NCBI GenBank assembly: GCA_963693305.1
Contig: OY855911.1
Location: 33,938,439-34,002,438 of the forward strand
From: Meandrina meandrites
Lineage: Eukaryota; Cnidaria; Anthozoa; Scleractinia; Meandrinidae
Direction of reading: 5' to 3'
Length of the DNA: 64,000 nt
Of the stretch, positions 12,301 to 26,500 are shown in pieces; positions within the stretch are counted from its first letter, which is position 1, and each line of letters begins with the position of its first letter. A model generated the notes under the pieces. The model was not told the origin of the DNA and searched no databases. It saw only the letters and a list, made by a program, of their open reading frames with translations. The translations under genes and the position numbers were made by a program.

Positions 12301-15300
12301 ACTAGAACAAAGAGGTGGGAACCCAGGAGTAAATGTTATATGCAGTGTGAGGTTCTGACCCCCCCCCCCCCTCCTCCCTGTCTCCCCGTTCCCCCCACAA
12401 TTATTATAGTGTTTGGCCACCTGGATAGACTGAAAACAGAAAGTGGCAGTTTTCAAATCTCAGTAAAGTTTTTTTAGGAACACAACAACAACAAAGTGTG
12501 AAATTTTACCAAGTGAATCCGTTAGAAAAGTACACAGCACAACCAATATGGGAGACCACTGCACCTCCTATTTAATTATTTACCTGACTAATAATTTAAT
12601 GTGATTACCTTCAGTGACTGTCTTTTTGTAACATAATTTTCGGAGTGTAGTAACTTGGAATATTCACCAAAAAACTGCAAGATAAAGATAAGTTAAGGAC
12701 TACAACTGTTACGTTTAAAATAGCATGGAACTTAAATCACAAATTCTATGTCCAACCCCCCCCCCCCCCCCCCTGAATATCCCCTTAAAATCACCCCAAG
12801 TCAACCAAAGTATGTGTAAATTAAACTACATAACATGTTGTCGCCCATACTAGTCTGAGAAATTAACAATCTTAGGCCTGTTCCAAGCGTCACACTTGTG
12901 CCATGCCGAACTAAATTAAAGAATTAAATTTGATTTAAGCATGGCGGTAACACGACATTTGAAGCCATTCAGTTAGGCACGCTAAATTAAGTTCAGCACT
13001 GCTACTTAGCAAGGCAGACCTTGAAGCACCACACGGCAGTAGCGCGACTTGGTTTCAAACGGCATGCTCTTGTTGTGCCAAACTAAATTCATAAATTATT
13101 TTAATGCCTTTTAAGCTATTTTGAAGCTTTTTACTGTTTCTGATATAATTTGTATTAAGCGTGACTGCATTAAATTCAATATTTGAAACCATTGCTGTGC
13201 TATCATCATGCCACTGCCAGGCCAAATTCTTTGAGTTCAGCATGGCAGTAGCACAACGTTTGGAACAGGCCTTCAGCTAGGTGACCAAGAAAGTTGGTCC
13301 ATCACGAGGAAAAGGTTCCCAGATCATCCTACAGGAGGGTTGCCTGCAGTATTCCACATTGTCTGAGAGCTTAGCATGAAGTGACTATGAATAAGTAAGT
13401 GATTTTTAGTAAGTGGCTGCCCTTGTGCAGCACCTGCCAGAGTCTCAGAGAGAAATATAAAGAGTGTTGAAGGGTATTTTCGTGACCCGTGATCGGCCCT
13501 TTTATCTCCTGTGAAATGTGAAATGCAACCCTCCAAGTTTATTTTTTTCCTTAGTGGCCATTTGGCCACTGACTGCTCAAGTTTGGTTGCCAGCGAAAAA
13601 TTTTAGTTGCTAAATTAAGCTCAGGGTTTCAATCCTTCTTCTCAATTTTAGTAACCAAGCTGGCGACCTGGGTTCCAATTTAGTCGCCATGGCGACTAAA
13701 ATGATCTTAACTTGGAGGGTTGGAAATGGCTATTTTTTCCTTGTAAATTGCAATTTCCATAGTCACCATGAACTGTGATTTTCCAAAATTTTCTCTTTTA
13801 TCTTTCATGAAGCATGAAATGCCAATGTCATATTTTTTGTGAATGATCCCTTACCACCCTGTAAACACCTCAACTTTATAGGGAGCTGCATGAATTTTAG
13901 CCAGTGATTCAAAATACCTGCCAGATCTCCGGAGGGTGCCGGGTGTTTGTAAGTCCATCCCAAGGTTACCCCCCCCCCCCCCCCCCCCAGCATAAAATTC
14001 ACTAGTTCCCATTTATACGCCTTAACAGAGAGACACTGTGAGAGTGTACTGACTTAATGGGTAGCTGCTCCATTGCTATATATGGAACACTCGCAGCAAC
14101 TTACATCTGCAGCCACTCTTAAAGACTTTAAGACTATTTTAATTACTGTAATTATTGTACTGTGCACTGCACTGCTTTTCAGAATTGTAAAGTGCTTAGA
14201 GATGTTTTTAATAGGTGCTATATTAGCTTTGTATTATTATTTGATGTATTATTCACGCAGTACAATGACCCTGACCAGGGTTCAAACCTGGACAGCTGTA
14301 TCTGGAGTCCAGCTAACCATGTAGGCCACTGCATGATCCCGCAGAAGAGTTGTCAAGTTTACATTAATTTTATGAGGTATCACACTGTAAGCCACAGGTA
14401 TGTTACATTCCCTGCAGATATTCCTAGTCTCTTACCCTATCGTAATTCCTGTCTAAAAATTCTGCACACATAATTTTGTGTCTTGTGAGAAGTTCCTGAG
14501 GATGGGAGTAAAGAGACTTGAGATATTCAGTAAATTACCAACTAAGTGAAGAGATTACACATGATTTGTGCACTTAATAAATACACATACACGGCATTTA
14601 CTGATGGCACAATATTTTTATAGTACTGTTGTTTTGCCTTCATAATTTTTAGCCAAACATTTGTATTAATAAAGTGGTCATAAACAACTTTGGATATCTT
14701 GTACATTATATTAAACAAGCACATTTCTAGAAAAATGGAATCACCAAGTCATTTTCAAGAGTCTTACTAATTGCAGCATTTAAATTAATAACACTTTACC
14801 TTAAATGTTGCGAATGCATCAGATGCTATATCAAATGTTGACATTTCAACATATTCAAAGAACTTGTAGAATCTGTCATCTTCTACAATAGCTCTGGCTA
14901 ACACCTCATGGCGAAAACATTCCTTGAGCATAATGCCACAGTTTAAAGCCACTTCAGGAGTTTCATAGCTGACAAGACAAAAGGAAATTATTATTTATTA
15001 ATAAAATAACTGGCAGTACTCGAGGCCTACTTTTCAGGTGACCAGCCCAGTGGCTAGTGACAGCTTTGCTTTTACTAGCCAGAACCAATTTTCTACTAGC
15101 TTTAACTTTCAAACTTGTACACAACTTAAATACATATAATTGGCAGACAGCAGCTTCCCTCTTTTGTCACTTTGCGGAAAAGGACTGAAAAAAGTTGATC
15201 ATTGGTTTACTTTTTGGTTCAGTAATATCCTCAATAGAGGATATTACAAGGCAGCATGAAGATATGAATTTTATTTTCGAGTGGTAAAAATAATAGCACA

Positions 15301-18300
15301 GCAAATGAGTAAAAATATTGTTTTTAACACAAAAAATAAAATTCATAACTGAAGCCACCTGTTATTTTCTTTTAATCATATACAGACAAAAATCCAGGGT
15401 TCTCCCTAGTTTTCAGCACAGCAGGAAAAAGAACTTTTCAAACCGGTAAAGAACTACTGGTGAATCTCAGCTGTTTTCTAGTGTACCTGCTGGTCAAATT
15501 TTATTTTACAAGAACTTTTTCTGGCCGTTGTGTCGTCTTTTTATACATCCTAAGAAAAAATTGTACAAAATTTTCTTCCAGTGTTTAAAGGAGATATACT
15601 TGCTGTCGCTTACATGAAGTAGTACTTGAAGAACCGGCGCTCTCGTTTCATCTTTGCTATGAATCGCTACAGCTACTTTTCTCTTTGCTTCGAATACTCA
15701 GCATTTACAATGGCATCGCTGAAGGGTCGTATTCTAGAGGCTTCCTTTAACCTGCTGTCTGGGTTTCGTTTTAAAACACTTACGAACTTAATGAGAAGTT
15801 CACAACAAAAGCTGACTTTCCCTTCACCAAATGTGAGCTGCGGTAAACTTAGCAATCAACTACACGTAAGCTTATTTTCTCCGTTATATTTCTCACTTAA
15901 AATAAATTCTTTTTTACCTATTTGCCTTGTGAATTCTTTCATTGTCAATGGACAGAACGGACAAAATGAAAGGGGAGCAGCTATTGCTGCCGAATCATTG
16001 TGAAGAAAGCCCGCCAAAACGTACTCTTTTTTCGAAAGATAACATCAATCAAAGATTTGGAAGGTGGAGAGAAATAAAGAATATTGAATTAGAATATTGG
16101 CACAAAGTTGTAAATGAATATGCATTTTTTGCTGTTTATTTTCTTCCTATTCTATCAGTTATTTTTGATCACAACTGCATTGGTGCAACGACTAGCGTTA
16201 CTTCGTTATTAACCTGTTGAATTTGCAACTTTTCTAAGCGGTTTTAGGCGGTAAAGAGTGGTGCTGCAAGCGGTAAATTTTACCGGTAACCGCCTGTCGC
16301 AGTTAACTTTTTCCTTCAGTTAAATTTATTATTCTTCCTTTGTTTTCAAAACTCATTATCATACATTACCATAGCCCCCAAAAAACAAAAGAATCTAGTA
16401 AAATTTAACTGAAGAAAAAAATTAACTGCAACATCTATGTAATAAACAAGAAGTTGCTATAGAAACTTAAAACCGCGCTTATATTTTTGGCTAATTAACA
16501 GCTTTCTTTCTCAAATGTCACAGTTAAATTTAATCTGTTTGCATTATGAGTAAAGGACTAGCAAAGTAGTCACATTAGTCACACAATCCGAGGTTTACGT
16601 TGTCCCCGGCTATCTTTAGCTTGGGGTTTTTCCCTTCTAATGACGTAACCCTGCACGTTCGGGCACGCTCAATTGTTTACTTAAGCAAATATTTCATTTC
16701 CTTTCAAATATCTGAACTCACTTCAAGGAAAAAGCCAAAGAATTCACTTCGATTGCCTAAACCCACAAGAAATACTCGCAGAAGAGAAAACAAATTAAAT
16801 TAATGACCGTCGCTTCTGCCGACATAAACATGCAAATGAAACACAATGTTGTTTGTCACCTAACGAAAGTGAAACCTGCAACATCAGTGCATTCCATGGC
16901 TGACCTAATACCTTTTTCAGTGTATTCAACATTCGCTTTGAATCGAACGCTTCGATAAAACCAAAAGAAAATATACTTTATACACAACAAAGAAAACAAT
17001 ATCCGCAACATTTTCCGTACATTCATGTTTCAACAGCTTTTGGCGAATAAACATCATAGGTTGCGTGATTCAGTCCCGATCACGATTTGGCCGAGTGGAG
17101 GTTTGCGTCTGGTCACCGACATAAAAAAAAAATAAATAAATAAATCCCGTGCAGAGCAAGAACCGCGCTCGGCCCATGGCCGCGCGGTTAATTACCATAG
17201 ATACACCATGATAACAAAGGTTAAAATTGAACTGTCACAACATTTTCTTACCCATTCACTAGTGAAAACAAGATCTCCTCGTTTCCAGAAATGTACTCCA
17301 CTGTAGGAAAACGAGTCCCAATTTGTCTCCGTAGAATGGTGTTAAAAATTTGGGCAACATCTTTCTTGCTCTTAAAGGAAAAAAGACGACATTGATCAGT
17401 GAAAATTTTATTCCCATTTGGAAAAAAAAGGTCGGTACTTGTGTGGATCCTAAGTACCTACATATGTATTTTCAATTAGTTATCAAGTGACTCATTAACA
17501 ATACACACTGCAAACAAATTGCACCTCAAGTTGAGAAGTTTAATTTTATTAACATTTTTTGGACAAAGATTAAAAGGCAAGTCTACAGATTGAAAGTAAA
17601 TCTTCATAAATTATGTAAACCAGTTTATAGAGAGTTGTTTAATATATGCTTTCTACATTTCTGATATTTCAAACCATGTCTGTAAGCATATTGTAACCAT
17701 GTTTGTTAAGTAAGTGTGCTCCTTCGTTCCTTTGTCAGTTCACTCAAAATAGTGAATAGGGGGCTTTCATTTGAATAGGATGCTTATTAGAACAAGCTGG
17801 TGGTTATCAATTTATTTACGGTAATAGCATTTTTAATACTTCGTTACAGTGTCTGGATTTAAAAATATTTCTTTTATAAGGCCGCTGTCTTACTCTTCTC
17901 ATTTAATCAACCTATTGTAAATGTAATTTATGCAAGGTCAACCTCAAGACAATGCTGGCTAGTGGCCTCCTTCACCAATTTGATGTGTGGCAGTCTAGGG
18001 GCTTTGCACAGGCCTCAGTAAATTTACAGCTCTTCTGTTGATGTCAAACCATTTCGTTCACATTGCTCTTTGTATATAGCAGTGGATAATCGTTGTTTTG
18101 CTTGTGTCCCTCCCCTCTCTTCAGGGTGAGTATCAGTAAGGGTTTAAATGTTTCCACTGAGAAATTCAGTGCGACACATGGTTGCCATGGATACCTTGTG
18201 CTTAATTGTGGCTCCCACAGAGCTTTCAGGAACCTTCCCCACACTCATCTATTGGTGCAAGTTTAAACTAATTACTGGTAATTGGCTATGTAGCATAAAA

Positions 18301-19694
18301 AGATCTTAGAAACTCAAAACCTGGCTACAAAGACAAAATTAAAAAATTATAGTTTTCTTTACAAGCTAGAATTTACATGATGGTAGTGCAGTCGAACCTT
18401 CAAAATGAACACACTCGTACAGGGTTGGAAATAAGGAAAACCAGATTGATAGGTGATTTTTTGTGAAGGTGCAAATCATTACCCACCCTCTCCACCCCAT
18501 ATATATTAATGGCTCTTATAAACAATGGCTCTTTTAGGAGCCAATTTTATTTAATTTTATTTAATTTTTGGCTGGTAAATTTGATCGGTAATGCCCGATT
18601 CCCTCTATGGTGCGCGCCTGCAGGGAATCATGGTAGATGTATTCATCAAGCCATGCACGAGACTTGGCAAAAATGAATACAACTACCGTGAATCCCTGCA
18701 GGCGCACGCCATAGAGGGAATCGGGCATTACCGGTCAGCGGCCGTTATTTCCAACCTTGCCCGTAGGCAAACACCTTAGACATGGTCCCATTCACTTACA
18801 AACACGACAATTTTAACCATGGAGAGTACGTCACCTCCCCTAAGTGGAAAAATTTTCTGGGCCCAAGTGTGGTTGCTTATGATAATGTTCTAACCAGTGT
18901 ACCGGTATTTTTGCAGCAACAGATCAGTTTTCTACACTCTCACAGATCACGTACATGTCTGATTTGGAACTAAGAACTGACAGGGCAGCTTTTCCAGGGT
19001 TAATACAAAAAATCGCAACCACTTTTCCAGGACTTGTCAAGGACCAAATTGAATTTTCAAGGACCACCTACCAGGAATGTAATTTCACAGACGGTATATA
19101 AATGCACATTCCCAGACCAAGCTGAGAGCTTTCTGAGGCTTTATGTTTCTCTACATTTTTCAGTTCACTTGTCTTTTCTCTTTATTAGCTGCTTTTACAC
19201 CAGTCCTGTATTTTACATTGTTCGAAGTTGCTTTAAACAGGAAAAGAAAACGTCTATGCAAAGCAATTTGCTTTCAACTCCACTACATTTAAAGTTGAAA
19301 AATTTTTTACAGTACACAGACATTCAAAGACTTTTCAAGGAAAAATCGAATTCAAGGACCTTAGAAGGACTTGCCCTAAAAATTCAAGGACTTTTTAAGA
19401 CTGTGCGAGCCTTATTATCTGTGAATGTTTAACAACATTAAAGTTACCTCAAAATCTAGTCTGTGCAGATTATTAAGGAGTGACACGAACACATCCGAGT
19501 TGTATGTTTCTTGAGCCAATTGAGCAACTTGCTCTGTTAGTGGTGTTTGATCTAAAACAGAGTTAACAACAATTTCAATCATCACTTTATGACAATGGCT
19601 AAAGTTACAAATATAAAAATGCAAAATACATTATCAACTCATTAATGATAAGCAAACTATAAATCTGCATATTTCATGAGATAATACATAATAC

Positions 19695-19791
<97 letters not shown>

Positions 19792-20484
19792 CCGGAGCCA
19801 CGAAGAAACCAGCTTCAATATTATCAATAGCTGTGTGAATCTTTAATACAGTGGAACCCCGTTAATACGGACACCAAGGGGACAGGCCAAATTGTCCGTA
19901 TTAATGGGGTGTCTGTATTAATCGGGGTCTCAGAAAAAAAAAAACACGGTTACATGTTTTCTCGACGCAAAGATGAAGGCAACCGTTTTTACGGCAACAT
20001 AACGTTGTTTAATTGTACTTTAACTGTAACAAATGCAAACTGTGAACTCTCTGATTAAAATTAATAGTTTTTACGAAAACCTTAAGATCTAGTCATACAC
20101 TCGAACTAACTGTAGTGAAAGGGTCAAACATCGGAAGTCACGCTATTAAGTTTCTCTTTGTAATAAAATGGTTTTAACTCTTCAAATTCTGTCATTATTT
20201 GACCAGGGTCCATTGTCTTCAAGTTAGCAAATAATCGCGACAATCAAAATATAAAAATCAAAATTTAGTGCACAGATAAATAGTGTCCGTAAAACGGGGT
20301 TGTCAATGTATAAGAGTTTGTCACTTGGGACGAGGAAAAGTGTCCGTTGTCTGTATTAACGGGTGTCTGTATTAAGCAGGTTAATTTAAGAGAAAATGTA
20401 TGAGGTTTTTGCCGGGACCAACGAAACCGTCCATAATACCGGGGTGTCCGTATTAAGCAGGTGTCCGTAAAGCAGGGTTCCACT

Positions 20485-20555
<71 letters not shown>

Positions 20556-23500
20556 TTAATAATAATAATACTGTAAAGATCCATGTATAAGCCGGGCCTT
20601 TTTCCTCAAAATTTAAGTCAAACATCGGGGGTGCAGTTTATCTACGGAAACAAGTTCAGTCTGTGGTTGGAGTTCTTACTGTGAAACTCAGAAAACCGTG
20701 AACACCAGAAATATTAATGGAATGTTATTGTGTTGCGAGGAAGCTAATCAGGCGTGAGAAAACTAAACCGCAAACAGCAACGGTTATTAGTTTGTGGTTT
20801 TGAGGTTTGCTTGCGTGTCCTGAACTTTATTTTGATTGGGCACTAGACAATCAACATTTCTGAAATATTTCAGGTGTTCACGGTTTTCTGAGTTTGATAG
20901 TAAAGGCCTAATTATTATTTATAACCTTCACCCTGGGCTTGTCACCTTGTCGTGGTGGTGGAGCTTGCATGTCTCAGTGACCCCAAGAGCTATGCCGGTG
21001 GGGACTTAGTCCCTGGTGGGTTCAACCGTGCCGGATTGGTCAAGGGGTAGAGAACTGACAAAGGACAGCCCCTGGTCCTCCAGGTTGGGGGTTGGGCGTG
21101 AGGCTAATCACCTAACCCCGTAAAAAATGAATGATTACAGAAACCTTACACATTAGAGGCAATCTACCGAATCTTGGGGGCCGAGAGGCACACAACATGA
21201 CGCTCCAGAGCGAAAGCCGCATGGAAACTCTGGAGCCGAGGACGCCAATAGTGCACCCAAAAACACAGTTGAAGATAGGAAACTGGAACGTGAGAACCTT
21301 GTATGCACAAGGGAAGGCAGCCCAAGCGGCGAAAGCAATGAGAGAGGCTAAGTTGCAGATAATGGGTATAAGCGAAAGTAGATGGTGTGGATCGGGGAAG
21401 TTCATTCTCAGTACAGGTGAGACAATAGTGTACTCTGGCAGAGACGATGACTTCCACCAACATAGCGTGGCCATCATGCTAAACAAAGATGCAGCAAAAG
21501 CTTTGATTAACTGGACACCTATAGATGAGCGAATAATTCGGGCCAGATTCCACTCTAGGTATGTCAAGTTAACGATGATCCATGTCTATGCCCCAACTAA
21601 TGACACTGATGAAGAGGTGAAAGATCATTTCTATGAGAAGCTCCAGGCAGTAGTGGAAAAAACACCGAAGCACGATCTGCTGGTTATCACTGGAGATTTG
21701 AACGCAAAGGTAGGAAGCGATGCAGAGGGATACGAAAGAGTAATGGGTAAGCATGGAGTTGGAACCAGGAACGACAATGGCGAGAAACTATGCGATTTTT
21801 GCGGCATGAACGACCTGGTGATCACTGGTACGATATTTCCACATAAGGGGATCCACAAACAAACTTGGATATCCCCTGATAGACGCACTTGCAACCAGAT
21901 AGACCATGTGTTAATCAACAGGAAATTTAGAACATCTGTGCTGGACACAAGAGCCATAAGATCAGCTGATATCGCCAGCGACCATCACCTGGTTTGCACC
22001 AAACTGAGGTTAAAGCTAAAAGCAGCCCCTAAAAGACACGGAATCCGAAGGACGAGATATGATACTCAGAAGCTGGAGAATGATGGGTGTAGGAGGCAGT
22101 TCCGTTTGGAACTAAGGAACAGGTTTGAGATATTGCAGAGGGAGGAGCTGGAAGATGACGAAGCAGATCAACCAGAAGCGGAGCTGGGGAAGGCAAACAA
22201 CATCTTAGAGAAGGCTTACAATATGACAGCAAAGAAAGTTCTAGGATATAAGACAAAGAAAGTTAAACCATGGATCAGTAAAGAATCGTGGGACCTGATT
22301 GAACAGAGGAAAGCGATAAAACTAAAACTTGATGGAACCAACTCTGAGAGACTGAAGGAAAAGAGGCGAGTAGAATATAAAGCCAAAGATCGAGAAGTGA
22401 AGAGGCAAATACGCAGGGACAAGAGGAATTGGACAGAAGGGATAGCAAAAGAAGCAGAGGAAGCCGCGAATATGCAACACACGAAGACTCTTTATAACTT
22501 AACTAAAACGATCTGCAACGACAAACCAAGGCAAAGCACAGTAGTCAACGACAAAAATGGTAACGCCTTATCTAGCGATGAGGATAAAAGGAAGCGGTGG
22601 AGAGAGCATTTCATGGAGATACTCAATAGGGAGGAGCCAGCCTACCCGATCAATGAAGAAGATTGTGAACAGCAGGACATAGCTGACATAGACACGGGAC
22701 CTGTGAGCAAAGCTGAGATAAGAAGGGCAATAAAGAGCCTCAAGAATGGTAAAGCCCCTGGTGAAGATATGATAACAGCAGAACTACTGAAGGCAGGCCT
22801 TGAATTTACAATCGTCAGAGTGAAAGAACTTGTGGACACGATCTGGAGTCTGGAAAAGGTCCCACGTAAATGGAAGAGGGGGCTCATTATTAAGATACCA
22901 AAGAAAGGGAACTTAAGGGAATGTAAGAACTGGCGGGGAGTGACTCTCCTACCAGTCGTTAGCAAGATATTGGGAAGAGTTGTGATTGATCGCATTCGCA
23001 TGGGGATTGATTGCAGGCTTCGTAAGGAGCAGGCCGGATTTCAATCTGGTAGAGGAACGACGGAGCAAATCTTCATCCTACGCAACATATTAGAGCAAGT
23101 GAATGAATGGCAGGCAACTCTCTATATCAATTTTGTAGACTTTGAGAAGGCGTTTGACTCAGTACACAGAAATGGCTTATGGATGATAATGAAGCAGTAT
23201 GGTATCCCACAGAAGATCATCAACATAGTTAAAGCGCTGTACGATGGCTTTGAATGTGCTGTTGTCGAGGAAGAAGCAACCTCAGAATGGTTCGAGCTAA
23301 CGACCGGTGTCAAGCAAGGATGTACCATGTCTGGCTTTCTCTTCCTGCTCATTATAGACTGGGTAATGAGGCATACTGTGAAGGAAGTGGGAACCGGGCT
23401 GAGGTGGAAATTTACATCAAAACTTGAGGACCTCGACTTCGCTGATGATGTAGCTTTAATTTCCTCAACACAAAGGCACGTGCAGCTGAAAACAAACAGG

Positions 23501-26500
23501 CTGGTGGAAAATGCAGAAAGGACAGGCCTTCGGGTAAATGTTGAGAAGTGCAAAGTCATGAGAGTCAATGCAAGGAATATTGAAGCCATCACAGTGAATG
23601 GTCTGGCGTTGGAAGATGTAGAGAAGTTTACCTACCTAGGAGCCACAGTATGTAAACAAGGGGGCGGAGAGGAAGATATTAAGGCTAGGCTAGGGAAAGC
23701 GAGGGGAGCGTTTGTGAAGCTAAACCGAGTATGGAATTCCAGCAGTGTGTCGAGGAAGACGAAGATCAGGCTATACAAAACATTGGTCAAACCTGTTCTC
23801 ATGTATGGTTGCGAAACATGGAAAATGAACGAAGGTGACGCTAAGAAAATCGATGTGTTTCAGAACCGATGCCTGAGAAGGATAATGAAGATTAAATGGC
23901 AAGATAAGATTAGTAATAGAGAGCTACTGGAAAGGGCTAACGCGGAGAGGTTGAGTGAAGAGGTAAGAAGAAGGAGATGGCGATTCATTGGACACATCCT
24001 CAGACAACAACCTGACAATGACTGTGTTATAGCCCTGACATGGACCCCAGAGGGAAAGAGAAAGAGAGGCCGGCCAAAAACAACCTGGCGGCGCACAGTA
24101 GAAAAGGAGAGGTCCAAAGCAGGGTGGCAGTCCTGGGGAGAAGTGCGCACTGCAGCACAAGACAGGAATCGATGGAGAGCACATGTGGAGGCCCTATGCG
24201 CCAACTTGGCGCCAGGGGACCGGAACTAGGAACTAGGAACTATTATTTATAACATCTTTAGATGTCACTGAATAAAGATACACACAAACTGAAAGCATGT
24301 TGATGTTTTTCATTGACTTTTATACGAGTGGTGGCTGCTAAAGGAGCCGTTTGTATAGTGTTCGTGTCTTCAAACATTCACCGGTGTATCTTGTTCTCCA
24401 ACAATTCTTTCAAGCGATTTAATTTCACTTTACTCGAACAACTAAACACCAACCTACACTGAATCTCCATTCCTCCGCAAATTTGTTTGCAATTGCGCCT
24501 GCGGCCTGTCACTTCAACACATATCTTTCTGCCATGTGCAAGAAAATACCAGCATGGGGATATTCGTGAATAATCGCGAGGCAAATGGCCGACCGTTTCA
24601 CTGTTTTTCGTGACTTTCACTGCAAATTTATCCATCAGGTTTTCCCCTGCTGCGGGTTTCCAAACATCTTGATAAACATAGTATCCCCAAACAGCCAAAT
24701 CGAAAGTAAATTCATCCATTTTGCAAAACTATGATTCCAAACCATAATGCTCTTTATCGCCCAGTCCCAGATGAGATATATCCAATCACAACAAAGTGCA
24801 TCTCTGGCTGTTGCCAAGTTACATGTTTGTCAATAAATTAACAATCAATACACCGATTGCAAATATGGCGACGTATGCATGAGAACGAGGCTTTTCGGTA
24901 GCAACCGTTGCTAAGGGCGAATTGAGCACTCATTCCCTGTATAGGAGTGCGAGTTGTTTACACTTAGTTGAAGCTGTTTTTTCGAAGATATTCCCATTGC
25001 AAACCTATATATATGGAAAATATCTTTCAGTAATCTTGTATAAATACTTGGGAGGCATTTCAAGGTCAGTATACTCGTACAGTTTTTGTCTCGAAGCCTT
25101 TCAGTACGCAGATGTTCGTGCGAGGGTGCCATAGCAAATAGGGACAGTTTGTATTCGGATTTCCACAACTACAAGCGCTTGCAATCACTAACAGACACTA
25201 TATTTGCGGGGCCGGTGATTGTAAATATGCTAGGATATCAGACAAATGCTAGAACACCAATGGTTTAAGGCATAGTTATGTTATAAATGTCAATTCTCTG
25301 CCCGATCTGCAGCGTACGCAAAGGAAATTGCGTCAGTTGTAATTAATCTAATTTTGTCTAATAAATCTATATCAACTGTTGTTTATGCTGTTTTTTTTAT
25401 TTCATTACATTAAGGCCATTTTACCAAAGTTACCAAATTCTTTTCCTTCGTAATACTTGAAGTGAAGGAGAACATGCCCGATAATTGTTGTGTACCGATG
25501 TGTTGTAAGACAGGATATCGTGTATATATTGTAGATGGAGATGGTCGAAAGGTCATCTATCACAGTCTTCCAATAAAGGATTCATCAAAACTAAAGGAAA
25601 ATCTTGCTACTTTTTAAAATTGATGTGATTTTGTTAAGAGATATCTAACACTATACAGTTTATATTTAAATATAATGCATTGAATTTTTAGACCTAGCTT
25701 ATCAAAATTTCGAAGCATATCATAATTCGGAGAGATCGAGAGATGTTTCGCAGCATTTCCAAATCACCGAGCGAACAAAAACCTGCTCACTGCACTTCAA
25801 GGAGTCAGATTTTCGAGAACTTGCGAAATGTTGATGCCATTCCCCCTAAATTTCCTTGGTCAGGCACCTCTCCGAAGCGAAAGAGGATTTTAATGCATTC
25901 TACTGATGCGCCTATCTAATGCCTAATATTGACGTTGACCTTGCGACCGAATGCGACGCAGATCGTTAAATCGAGGAGCTAAAAGCTCAAATTTTTCACT
26001 TTTTCGCAGACTTCTATAGCAGAGCGCTCTCAGATAAAACCTACCACTTTCTACATGATGCTCAGTAAAAACATTATGAAATATGCTGTTTGATGTTTTT
26101 CCACTAGAGGTTGTGACATACTTCACGATGGAATTGACGGTAAAAGGCCATCGAAGATTTTTGTCATGTTTCTTTCTGGGGGACTAAACTGAAATATTTT
26201 CTCAATTTCCCTAAGGAGATCTGTATCACTTTTTGTCGAAGACTGCGTGACTTGAGTTTGATCACTTTGCGTCGCTGTTGTATCGACTGACCTCATGAAG
26301 CACTTCCTTCGCTCTAAAATAAAATGCGAAATAATAAGACCTTCGTACTTCTTTCACTAAATAAAGGACGGCCAGGTTTCGAAGCACTTTTTCAAAATGA
26401 TTCAAGTGTTTCAGACATAGGCAAAAAGAGAACTTACTTTGCGACGAGTTTCGCCTTGACTGTGCTAACCCTTTCAAGCTCACATTGTTTTCGCGAAGAA

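Noticed and set aside
15626..16220. Two-exon host gene on the plus strand in CAB39 intron 4
   Set aside because: A donor after 15865 exists, but no acceptor joins the second frame in phase and no family is recognised.
20386..20625. Minus-strand ORF with a long poly-tyrosine run
   Set aside because: It is translation of the AAT microsatellite; the same artefact occurs at 38560-38952.
21112..24204. Many minus-strand ORFs of 60-156 codons
   Set aside because: They are shadows of the LINE polyprotein on the plus strand.
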